Position numbers and translations under genes: made by a program. Under the pieces are notes generated by a model. That model saw nothing but the letters and a program-made list of their open reading frames with translations. It was not told the DNA's origin and made no database searches. This document shows positions 10,974 to 19,778 of a DNA stretch of 21,770 bases, piece after piece. Each line of letters begins with the position of its first letter. The first letter of the stretch is position 1. This stretch comes from Apostichopus parvimensis. Lineage: Eukaryota > Echinodermata > Holothuroidea > Aspidochirotida > Stichopodidae. The stretch covers positions 31,026 to 52,795 of the forward strand of contig KN884015.1 of NCBI GenBank assembly GCA_000934455.1, given 5' to 3'.

Positions 10974-11222
10974 ATTAGGGTTAGGCGTATTTAAAAACAT
11001 GTTAGGGTAAGGTGAATTAAGAACATGCTAGGGTAAGGTGCATTACATAACTGCTATAAATAATTTTGTGAGTAGGCGTATTTAAAACATATGTAAACAT
11101 GTTAGGGTCAGGCGTATCTTAAAACATGTTATGGCAAGGTGTATTTTAAAACATGTAAAGGTAAGGTGTACTTTATAACTACTATAAATAATATAGGGTT
11201 AGGCGTGTTTGAAAACTACTAT
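10974..11222. repeat. Telomere-like minisatellite (ATGTTAGGGTAAGG family)
   Basis: Degenerate monomers of roughly 25-30 bp, about acatgttagggtaaggtgta followed by a ttttaaa-like spacer, repeat eight or so times. A higher-order period is marked by ataactgctataaataat and ataactactataaataat, each followed by aggcgt. TTAGGG occurs repeatedly but not in uninterrupted telomeric arrays. It lies 0.5 kb downstream of the terminal FReD exon. Confidence 0.75.
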
Positions 11223-11721
11223 CTACGTGTTAAGATTGGAGATTGGAGGGAGGCTATATAAACACAATGAACAGAAAGGTATGCAGAAGACATAATGGTC
11301 TAATTTCGATAAAATTCTGCAAACCACAAGCTCTGAAAGGTCACGCCGTGTTCGCTTATATATTGGATTATCGTTTATTATGTAAACTTACAACTGTCTC
11401 TCTTTTTCATTTATGCTATTCGAAAACTGACATAACTCAAAAATTGAAACATTGAAAACATGGGGGAGGAGGGAGGACACATTTTGTAAGCAATTTACAA
11501 ACCATAGTGAATAGTTATCAATCATTTGCATGGAATGGAAATTCTGTCTAAATTTACACTAAACTAAAAAGAAAGGAAACAAGAGTCAGCATGTTTTGTA
11601 ACATAATTTATGATAAAAGTATTGTCATTACGATACACAAACATAGGACCAATACATCAATATAGTTTAACTGTTGTTAACTGTTCTTGTGATATATTTT
11701 AATACAGTCCGTTGTGGGTCC

Positions 11722-11996
11722 TTATGGTTCTTCGTCGATTGCGCGAACTTTCATCTCTGTAAATTGAATGTAATTATATGAACCTGGAAGGTTACCCCAA
11801 TAAAAGTAATAACTCCCATAGGGACTGTTTAGAGATGAAGAACCATCATCAAAATAATAATCAATGTACCACCATGCACTATTATAATAAATCGCTGCAT
11901 TGTTATATTCAGAGCTAGCGTAACTATAGTCATAGTCATCGTTATCGTTGTCTCGTGTAGTGAACGGTTGGTCATCATGATAGGTCAGCGAATCAC
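11722..11996 (-). CDS. Terminal FReD exon with stop codon
   Basis: 275 nt: two bases completing Gly, 90 codons, TAA at 11722-11724; acceptor attcaacag. It begins DSLTYHDDQPFTTRDNDND, the conserved GD-L-YH...F-T-D-DND segment with the calcium-binding acidic cluster. It keeps SAWWY and ends TEMKVRAIDEEP, matching the TEMK-R ending of the family, so domain A is full length at about 223 residues. Oddly, the exon has no cysteine at all: the pair normally found around A--Y-GAWW--C is missing, and the region is very rich in Tyr and Asp (about 16 Tyr in 90 residues). Possible polyadenylation signals on the minus strand are ATTAAA at 11698-11703, very near the stop, and AATAAA at 11374-11379. The exon is separated from the previous one by a 2.7-kb intron enlarged by insertions. 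Confidence 0.94.
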
Positions 11997-14900
11997 CTGT
12001 TGAATAAATACAATAGAAGAAGAAACTGAAAGAAATTAAAAGATTAAATCATTGTATCGATTCAGTATACTTAGCAAAATGTTATTCCAGTAATTACGAT
12101 ATTTCATATTACATGTGGTTAAACTAAACGTCGTGTATTGTCTATGATTATTAAAACGAAAAAATGTAGATAGCGAAGGGGGAAGGGAAAGAGGTTATCA
12201 AATATTTTGTTTGGCTTATTATGTTGTTGAAATATTGTTAATATTGTGTAAACGTTTAGTTTATACTTTTCTTTGATGATTACATCACCATAAATTCCTA
12301 CCTATATGGTCGAGGTATATGTAAACGCTACTTTCATCATAATATCCATAATGTTACGATCAACTCGATCAAGGCCAGAATACACCTCCCCTTGGGTTTA
12401 CAACTCAAATGACTAAACAATACACTGTAAAATTTAACTTTAAATATAACAAGAAGTATTTATTTAATTGTGTGTTCAAGGTAATTAAAATCAAACAAAG
12501 ATCATTTATCAATATCTAAGCAGTTTACACTAAAACAGATTTAAGAAGTTACACTATAATTTACTCACGACCTGGTGTGTGCCGCGACGCGAGCTGCAGC
12601 ATAAGTCCAGTGACAAAAAGTCCTGGATTATTCCAGCGTACAATTAATGGCGAAACTTGTCGGCGGACGAATGTCCAATGTTGAAGAAATACAGCTCCCA
12701 ACTTGATGACTTCTACTTCGGAGGTCGACTACTAATAAATGTCCAAGTTGTGCTTGCAGCTTGTTTATCCTTGGATTCCTGTCCTTGGGTAACTCAGAGG
12801 CCACAATAAGTAGTGCTGACTGGCACAGAACCGAAGACGGCTACACAGGCGGACGAATGTCCAACGTTGAGGAAATCCAGCTCCCAACTTGATGACTTCC
12901 ACTTCGGAGGTCGACTACTAATAAATGTCCAAGTTGTGCTCGCAGCTTGTTTATCCTTGGATTCCTGTCCTTGGGTAGCTCAGAGGCCACAATAAGTAGT
13001 GCTGACTGGCACAGAACCGAAGACGGCTACACAACGATGAATGACTACGAAGCCGGTAAACTTGTGACAAATCCACTAATATAAAGTCAGCTATAACTTT
13101 ACTGTCAAACTAAGTGAGTATTTACTCACACTGGATTTGTAGAATTCACTTGAGCGAGATGTTATTAAACTCCTGGTGCCAAGATGGTTCAAACTCTTGA
13201 TCTCCAAATATCGGGTGCTTATATAGCATTTTCACAAGTCTAGAAAGATCTTGCAACGTCCATTCATTCTAGAAGCCTCTTACAGTAGCTCCAGCGTTCT
13301 AGCACGTTCCAATGTGTACTGTGTTGAGATGATCTAAATTGTTCTCAAATGTTCTAACTCTTCTAGAAGCTTCTCAACTTTTCCAAATATTCTACACACA
13401 CCAGATATGCACACATACCAGGCATTTCTATACTATGATTCTTAGAATAATTTATAATAAAACTATTTGTTGCAAAAATCATACAAATTATTGAGATTAC
13501 TTAGGGGCTTGTAACAATAAGTACCGCAAGAGTTTACCGATCTGGTAGTTTGAAAACTAAAGGAAGTTAATTCATGTGTGCTCATTTTTAATATGTTTTT
13601 TTTTTATCAATATCTTTTAATCTGTTTTATTTTTATCTATAAGTTTTTAAAAACTGTTTCAGTGTAGTATTTGGTTAACTGTTGTCATGTAATAGTATTG
13701 AATATATTTAATTTATGCTTTGAGCTCCCCTAGCCTACACTTAATCCTTCCAGTACAATGATATTTTTTGACGTAGCTGTTCCAGGCCAGCAAGCATGTA
13801 TCCATGTAGGCTGGATGAGTCGGGAATTTAAAGGCTCAATTTGTGATTGATTCTTTGGAGCTGTTTTGTAATCGAACGGTAATAATCTCATCATCGTTAC
13901 TTTTATCTGGCATGCTGGCTGTATCAATAAATATGATATCATGTTTTACATCACTTTTAGTTACCAAAAGTTTGATAGAAGTTGTAAATACATAAATCAA
14001 TAAAGATCAACTTGAACGTATCTTTAACTTATAGAATTGTTAGTCTATCACTTAAACCAACTCCCGAGGGCAAGATCTGTTATCATACCCTCTAACACGG
14101 TCTACCCGGGATTCTAGCCCAGTGAAATTAAACTGAAAGCATATTTGAGTTTGTGCGCGACGTGCACGTACATTTGCGCGAAGACATGCGTAGGGTACAT
14201 AAACATCTTGCACTGTGATATTTACATAGTTTTTTTTGAGTAATGGATTTGTTCAAAATATGTGGTCGTTACATTACATGTCTGATTACATTAACAATTA
14301 CTGCTAATATTCAGTCTATCTTGTCGAATATAAGTTACTAATCTTTGCATTATGTGTGTGCCTTATACAAACTATATAGAACAATTAGGTAATGTATAAC
14401 ATGGCGGGTTAATATGTTACTAACTGTAGTGTCTTTACTTTGAGTGTTCGTAGGTACAAAGATCCATCTGTTTGGCCAGAGAATTCTTCCTAATAGATAT
14501 ATGCTCCTTACTTGGATGAACAAACTATTACCAAAGTAAGTAACCAGATTCTGCCATCGGGTTAATCACTTTATTTTCAACAGTGGCAAAGGAGCTTGTA
14601 TAAACAAGTAGGTGATTGGTGAGTGAACTTCATACAAATAGTACTACGTACTTCTGGATAGACACTATATGATGTCAAACTGACGAAAATAACATGATAG
14701 GATTGATAATTTGGCAAATATTAACCTACCTGCATCTCCGTCAGAATAACTTCCAACATCTAGCCTGAAGTTATCGTTCTCGTCACTGATACGAAAGAAA
14801 TCGTATTTGGCGTAGTAAGGATCACCATCTTCGTCAACAAAGTCGATCCGGAGTTCATATTGTCTTTGGTTCGTCAAGCTATATATCTTTTCATTTCCGA

Positions 14901-17900
14901 GCCAGAAGTTCCGACTTGGATTACCAAAGCCAATCTTGTAGTCATCCCAATAAAGATAAAAGTCTTGTGAAGCATCAACGCGACGCTGGAATACCTAAAA
15001 CAATCAACGTAAATATTCAGTTCTTAAGGAACGTACATGTAGTACATAATTATAGTCATTTGGAAGTGGTTCTCACCACCAATATTTTGATGCCATAACT
15101 ATTGCCCGTTAATACAAAAATTAAAAAAAAACCATCAACCCTCATCCAAAGGAACAACCAATATGTAAAGTTTCGTGAAGTTTCTAATAATAAATTCCTG
15201 ATAATACTAACACAACAAAGAGAATGATTCGTCTTAGGAATGCGCTCACAGTGGCAATAAATTAGGCATTCAACTTTCTCCGTCTAATGGGTAGCCTAAT
15301 CCCGTGTTCTACCTACGGCAACGTTGTTTAAGCTAGCTTACGGGTCTCCAATCGAACATCATATTCACAATCCAAGCTCGTTTCATGTATTTTGAACGTC
15401 CGTTCTGAGGGATGGGGCTCTGGTGGGTCGTGGTTTGGTCCCCTAGGATGACTTGTGTGTCGTCGGCCTAAAAGCTTGCGGATTCCTGGTTTAAGAAAAA
15501 CTGTCACACTTACCGTCCAGCCTCCCCCGTCAGACATGTTACAGTAAACTTCAAACGGAGAGTCAGGCCAAATTGTGGGTTTGATTTCATAGACGCCACT
15601 TGTTCTCTCGCCATTGTTGTACAGTTCTTTACAGTCAGAAGGGACTGTGCCGCCTGTAGGCTTACACTGCGTGCCGTCTCCGCTATACCGAGGCGGACAG
15701 TAACATTGTAAGAGACCGTTCCTTTCTTCACAATCTGCTTTAGGATCGCATTGATAACTATCGTCACACGAAAGATGATTATCAGAACAAGAACATTTCT
15801 TGTCACAGTTTGGAGAGACGTAAACTCCTCCTTCCTGGAAAGTAGAAAATCGTTACATGCATCATAAGTAACTTTAGGGATCTGAAAAGTTTTCTTCAAG
15901 TAGTGATGAGATGAAATACTGCAAACACACACAAGATATATCAGTTTTCCTAACTTTACAGGCAAAAAGTGCGTATATCCAAAGTTGAAGCGGGTGCGGG
16001 TTGCAAGGGGTCGAAGGCAAATCGATCTACTAACCCCTTTGGTAAAGCATCAATTAAATTGTTTCCTTGTTGGTAATAGATATCACAATCTCAAAGAAAA
16101 TACTTACTATTAACAACACACCCCTCTCTCCATCTGTTTCACTTTCCATGAAACATCCACAGTCCTCTATTCTAATGCAGTTATCACCGTTCATCAAAAA
16201 TCCTTCAGGACAGACACACGAAGGAGATCCTTTGCAGGAAGTATTGACACAACTATCAGGATCTGCACAGGTAGCCTCGCAAAGTTGACACTCATTGTAG
16301 GTTTTATTTGTTGGACACCACTCGATGTAGTTATTTAAATGGTCTAACAAAATAAGAAAAAATACTTAAGGATTAGCTATTCATATTATGAACTTTGTAA
16401 CGAAACATAACGAATTTTGCTAAACAAAGGTTTAGAACTTTAATCATTGGTTTGGAGTTTGGTTGACAATTTCTATAAATTACGGAATATGTTCCGAGTC
16501 TGAGTTTTAATATTCCACAACGACATCACTTTGTATAAAAGTATTAACACGCAAGAAGGAACTGTAACATTTCAAGATCGTTCTAGCTTTTGCCAAATAC
16601 TTTGAAATGATACTTGACTTTAGTCTCGCTTATGGTGAAAAACAATTTCGTAAAATGAATAAGTTAGAGAGCCTGGCTTATCAATCCTAGCTGGATCTTC
16701 GTCAGAGACAAACTAAAACGACGACAGATTAAGGACACTTTTAAACAAGACAGTTGGACAGGCAGTTGACTAAATTAGACAAACTACAATGAATATAACA
16801 AAAATAGACAAAAATGATGAGATGAAGATCAGGCTAAGGAGATGATATAGCTAAACAGAAAAAGACTGTACAGAAGGGTGTAAATATGTGGGTTAATTAG
16901 TAAGTTCAGTTTAGTGTGTTAGTTTTATTCACATAATACATAACACACAGTGTAGTAGAAACAGGAAGTAAGGTGAAGGGAAGTAAACTGAAAAGTAAAC
17001 TAAGAAAGAAAAAATATAAGCTTGAATACTGATAAAGGTATCATCACACTATTTAATAGTGAAAATTTTAGTCAGCTTGAAATTCGTCATATCCTTTGAA
17101 ATCCTGCATCCTTATTTCTTCATATATATCGAATCTTCTATCGACCAGATAAGACTTATTTGAGACATGAATAAACGTATCTGAATTTTTTTTTTATTAT
17201 ATACTTACCTACTGTTCTGTTGGTTATTTCTGCTTTGACGAGCTTGTAGTTGCTGAAGTCATCGCTTATTCGGAATGTGTCATACGTCACATAAAAAGAC
17301 GAACCATCTGTTGTCGTCAAGTCAATACGGAGTTGATATTTCTTTTGATTGGTTAAGTATGAAAGCCTTTTATTACCGATCCACAATTCACTCGAAAGAA
17401 AACCAAATCCTTGCTGATAATCTTCCCAGCTGCGATTAAAATTTATCGTGCCGTCAAACCGACGTTGTATGATCTGCATAACAGAACAAATAATTTGAAC
17501 ATAATTCATACGAGATATTCAGTTAAATTAGATTATTATATAAAGCCAACCATTCATTTACGTTTCCAACAATCATTTGTTCTTTATTTTGTGACATAAA
17601 GTTTAAATCCATGGCTGATTGTTAACCACAACTGAAGTAATCCCATTTGAAGATCTTAAGAAGTTGACCATCGGGTGAAGAAGTATTTCATATACAAATT
17701 ATGATACATTATGCAAAGGATGACAGATGAAACGAGCTCTAGCATGGTAAATTGTACACTTTTCTTTATAGTTTAGTATGAAATGTATATTGTGATCAAC
17801 TCAAAATGAAAAAAAGTATAAAAAAAGTAAACATGATCATTAAAGAATTTAAAGGCTTAGGGAACATGAGAACTAACATTATAAAACTGTGCTTGATTAG

Positions 17901-19383
17901 GTGAAAGAAGCTGAATGTCCGGCTGATGTTTGGCATCGACGTTCATAATTCATTTTGAAATACGTACCGTCCATCCGCCATCATCTGCGGTGTTATCACA
18001 GTAGACTTCGAAAGGTTCGGCATAACCGTCTGGTTTAATGAGATAAACACCACTGGAACTTGTAGATGAACAACGATGCAACACTTCGTGACAATCTCTT
18101 GGGTATTCAGAACGTTGAAAAAGGAAAATATAGTCTGTAAAAGAAGAACAAGTAGTGATTCTGATATCATGAGAACTCGGTTGTCTTCAAGATGTATTAT
18201 TAGGTTATCATGTAAATATAGAAGTTCATCCGTGAATCATCCAGATTTTTAAAACCAAGAGGAGTTTAATTAAACAATCATATATTTCATCTCGACTTAA
18301 TGCTAGCTTAACACATCAAGAGCAAGAATGCAATAGTAAGAAATGATTTTTTTCCAAAATAATATTACAACTGATAAAATAAAAGATAGCCTGGTATGCC
18401 TTCACTAGTCTTGAATTTTCAGTGATATGTTATAAATGAAATTCAAATTACCGAAAATTTCGTCACAAAGACACTTCTCTAAATAGTTGCAATAACGTTA
18501 TACAAAATATAAATGGTCAAATTTGAACTAAACGGTAAAATTCAAGCTCAGTGAAAGATATGAAAATAAAAATTTTAGTATCGGATATACTATAAAGAAA
18601 CAACAATATCGAAAAGGATATTCTGAAAATATAAAAACATAATCTATTGCTAATTTGCTTTTGAACGTTAAACTCAATTCAGACATTACTTCCTTCCAAG
18701 AACATCTTATTTCAGGTTTCTCGCTTTTGTACAGAATATAAGCTTGGAACATATGTGACGTAAATGTATGAAAGCTTAATATTTGGTACACAAATTGCAA
18801 CTTATTTACGCAATAAAGAACTTGAATGATAATTTCACAAGGTTGCTTAGATATTCTACAAGTTTAACAATCAAATGTAAATAACCTTTTAAATAGTTTT
18901 TACATAAAGTGATAAAAATACTGATATAAAATATGGGCGCAATCATCGACAAATATTTAAGTCCACCGAGCATCCTTTACTAATTCACAACGTGTACACT
19001 ACCATATGTTGACATATAATGACAGGCTTTATCATGCAATTTGTGTACAAAGTTCAAATCTATAGTGTCGTAGATTTATTCAAAACTATCGTTTATTACT
19101 TTTGTCGAAATGAATTGACTTGCTTCTGACTGAAGGAAGTAATAAGTGGAAGAAATATATCTCTTCTCATATTACACGAGAGTTAGTGATCATAATAATA
19201 TTAACGGATGTTGCCGTGACAAATGTTTGGCATGGATTATGAGGAATGAAAATATCAATCGATGAGAATTTGTACGATGCACAGGAGGTAGAAAAAATAA
19301 GAAAAGGTTAATTAATAGAAAATGAATTAACACTCACTGTGAACTTTTCCTTCAGATGCTCCTACAAAAAGTTGTTGATTACT
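11722..19383 (-). CDS. Multi-exon fibrinogen-related protein gene (5' end off window)
   Basis: Gene-level entry. Joined exons, in transcript order: 19383-19338, 18134-17968, 17473-17209, 16343-16108, 15834-15514, 14994-14730, 11996-11722. Read in full this gives linker, partial FReD (B), TIL domain, cysteine-rich/EGF-like module, complete FReD (A), stop. Phases at the junctions are 1,0,1,0,0,1 and every junction stays open. FREPs are secreted lectin-like proteins, often used in innate recognition in invertebrates; that role is inferred from the family. Skipping 16343-14730 would give linker-FReD B-terminal exon; skipping 18134-17209 would give linker-TIL-EGF-FReD A. Both are also in phase. 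The alternative view is two genes, with B having lost its last exon. The signal-peptide exon is not in the window; the paralogous one at 3555-3635 ends in phase 0, exactly what the 46-nt exon needs. I am confident of the exons, less so of which are joined. Confidence 0.72.
12352..13516 (-). mobile_element. Solo LTR of an LTR retrotransposon
   Basis: 1165 bp with inverted ends TGTTAC...GTAACA, flanked on both sides by ATAA (12348-12351 and 13517-13520), a 4-bp target duplication. No coding sequence for gag or pol is seen. Read on the minus strand there is a TATA box (CTATATAAGC) near 13217-13228, about 300 bp from the 5' end, and an AATAAA at 12459-12464 about 110 bp from the 3' end, giving a credible U3-R-U5 order. 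The paralogous intron in the pseudogene has the uninterrupted site near 5532-5538. Superfamily not assigned; Ty3/Gypsy is a guess. Confidence 0.75.
12662..13033. repeat. 186-bp tandem duplication inside the LTR
   Basis: Two copies, 12662-12847 and 12848-13033, each starting ggcggacgaatgtcc and ending gacggctacaca. They differ at only about half a dozen positions, so the duplication is recent compared with the decay elsewhere. The copies lie in the inferred R/leader part of the LTR. Confidence 0.9.
13545..14470. other. Extra ~0.92-kb intron segment relative to pseudogene
   Basis: The pseudogene intron passes from GATCTGGT (about 5557-5564) almost directly to TTTGGCC, whereas here the same two anchors (13539-13546 and 14471-14477) are about 0.92 kb apart. 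ATCTG occurs at both edges (13540-13544 and 14466-14470) and could be a 5-bp target duplication. No terminal inverted repeats or coding sequence are evident, so it may be an insertion here or a deletion in the other copy. Confidence 0.45.
14730..14994 (-). CDS. FReD A, middle exon
   Basis: 265 nt, phase 0 to 1, acceptor tttttag, donor GTAGGT. The peptide starts VFQRRVDASQDFYLYWDDYK, then IGFGNPSRNFWLGNEKIYSL, TNQRQYELRIDF and FFRISDENDNFRLDVGSY, ending DGDA plus a split Gly. It joins the preceding GGWT to give the usual GGWTV-QRR of fibrinogen domains. It is the counterpart of 17209-17473, with identical length and phases, and the parent-like relative of the decayed copy at 5810-5876. Confidence 0.95.
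15514..15834 (-). CDS. Cysteine-rich/EGF-like module plus start of FReD A
   Basis: 321 nt, phase 0 to 0, acceptor ctactttccag, donor GTAAGT. Residues 1-30 (EGGVYVSPNCDKKCSC...) resemble the VWC-like piece that commonly follows a TIL domain. Residues about 29-57 (CDPKADCEERNG, QCYCPPRYSGDGTQC) have the C----A-C----G---C-C---Y-GDG--C pattern of nidogen-type EGF modules. From residue 64 the fibrinogen domain begins: VPSDCKELYNNG, SGVYEIKP, PFEVYCNMSDGGGWT, with both cysteines of the first disulfide present. The reading frame happens to stay open for a stretch into the intron beyond the donor; the domain match and the strong donor place the exon end after Trp-Thr. A longer ORF at 15510-15965 is another frame across this exon. 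Confidence 0.92.
16108..16343 (-). CDS. TIL (trypsin-inhibitor-like cysteine-rich) domain exon
   Basis: 236 nt, phase 1 to phase 0, acceptor ttattttgttag, donor GTAAGTA. The peptide runs HLNNYIEWCPTNKTYNECQL, then CEATCADPDSC, CKGSPSCVCPEGFL and NCIRIEDCGCF. The CP-N--Y--C---C spacing, CVCPEGF and C-----DCGC match a ten-cysteine TIL domain, followed by the cysteine that opens the next module. TIL domains occur in protease inhibitors and in large extracellular proteins such as mucins, von Willebrand factor and IgG-Fc-binding protein; here it more likely serves as a disulfide-rich spacer before the fibrinogen domain than as an inhibitor, which is inference. The tail ETDGERGVLLI links to EGGVY in the next exon. 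I found no signal-peptide exon between 16344 and 17208, so this is not obviously the start of a separate gene. Confidence 0.9.
16344..17208 (-). other. Intron between FReD B and the TIL exon
   Basis: Searched by eye on the minus strand for a terminal FReD exon (GD-L-YH or TEMK-R signatures) and for an ATG with a hydrophobic leader; neither was found. This absence is why the B and TIL/A exons may belong to one gene. Confidence 0.6.
17209..17473 (-). CDS. FReD B, middle exon
   Basis: 265 nt, phase 0 to phase 1, acceptor tgcag, donor GTAAGT. The 88 codons begin IIQRRFDGTINFNRSWEDY, then QQGFGFLSSELWIGNKRL, SYLTNQKKYQLRIDL and FRISDDFSNYKL, ending at NRTV plus a split codon. This is the W-DY--GFG---E-W-GN----LT core of the fibrinogen domain. 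Its length and phases equal those of 14730-14994, so the two are duplicated exons. The normal next exon would supply GD(S/A)L-YH and the calcium-binding and C-terminal parts; none is found between here and the TIL exon. Splicing to the TIL exon makes G+AC (Asp), and to 11722-11996 makes G+GT (Gly), which would restore a canonical fibrinogen domain. Confidence 0.93.
17968..18134 (-). CDS. FReD B, first exon (N-terminal fibrinogen domain)
   Basis: Acceptor cttcttttacag, donor GTACGT after a Trp-Thr pair; 167 nt, starting in phase 1 (two bases, then 55 codons) and ending in phase 0. The peptide contains YPRDCHEVLHRC, then SSSGVYLIKPDG, then FEVYCDNTADDGGWT. This is the classic start of a fibrinogen C-terminal domain: DC, SGVY-I-P, F-VYC and DGGWT, with the two cysteines (DC and VYC) that form the first disulfide in this family. 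An extra Cys follows at HRC. The domain continues in 17209-17473. A different frame across the same exon gives a leader-like ORF that I reject. Confidence 0.9.
18135..19337 (-). other. Intron between linker exon and FReD B
   Basis: AT-rich with no domain-bearing frame. A 90-codon ORF at 18528-18800 is low-complexity AT-rich translation and is not supported. Confidence 0.5.
19338..19383 (-). CDS. 46-nt linker exon (candidate exon 2)
   Basis: A pyrimidine-rich acceptor (ttctcttttactcag) and a strong donor (GTGAGT) frame 46 nt. Only one of the three frames is open; it starts in phase 0, reads SNQQLFVGASEGKVH and ends in phase 1. The other two frames meet a stop at once or after seven codons. 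Phase 0 at the start matches the end of the paralogous signal-peptide exon at 3555-3635, and phase 1 at the end matches the next exon (A + AC gives Asn) as well as the TIL exon. The peptide would be a short N-terminal linker behind the signal peptide. No domain is recognisable, and a 46-nt open stretch is weak by itself; the call rests on splice sites plus phase agreement on both sides. Confidence 0.5.
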
Positions 19384-19778
19384 CTGAGTAAAAGAGAATC
19401 AAAAGCATCATGCATATGTTATCAGCGAAAAATATAGTTAACATATTTTCCCCTACATTTTCAATTTGACTTGAATGTCCTTTACTTATTTACAGTTTAT
19501 TTTCAGTCGTGAACTATGAGGTCATGTGTACGAGATTGAGTCGGCTGGGCCTGTTTCCTGCAAATGGCAAATACTTTCCTATACTTAACTTGAGTAATAA
19601 CAGCAAAGATTGAGGTAAAGCTAGTGTATAGGAGTTGGAATCGAGTTCAGTCATAAATGTTCTGAAAGTCATAAACTGTTGCATGTTGAAATGCGTTGAG
19701 ATCATTAAACCAATTAAAAAGAAATTCTGTGAACTTTTGTTTTCAGAAAATAGTACAATGAATGGTTTGTGTTGATTT

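Noticed and set aside
10974-11222. Possible CRISPR array or true telomere
   Set aside because: Units are degenerate with no unique spacers, TTAGGG is not in uninterrupted runs, and the context is eukaryotic.
12813-12995. 60-codon plus-strand ORF
   Set aside because: It lies in the 186-bp tandem duplication of the LTR, on the antisense strand, with no domain.
15328-15537. ORF continuing past GGGWT into the intron
   Set aside because: The frame stays open by chance after a strong GTAAGT donor; the domain continues in 14730-14994.
15510-15965. 151-codon ORF, the longest in the window
   Set aside because: It overlaps exon 15514-15834 in another frame and shows no domain; the correct frame gives EGF-like and fibrinogen motifs.
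17943-18170. ORF starting MISESLLVLLLQTIFSFF, resembling a signal peptide
   Set aside because: It reads the FReD B exon in the wrong frame and starts inside the polypyrimidine acceptor tract; the hydrophobic look comes from that tract.
18528-18800. 90-codon minus-strand ORF with hydrophobic stretches
   Set aside because: The hydrophobicity comes from AT-rich DNA; there are no domains and no fitting splice sites.
19514-19705. ORF with a Leu-rich stretch as possible first exon of the main gene
   Set aside because: The hydrophobic run is far from the start Met, no good donor follows in phase 0, and the duplication predicts the real first exon to the right of the window.
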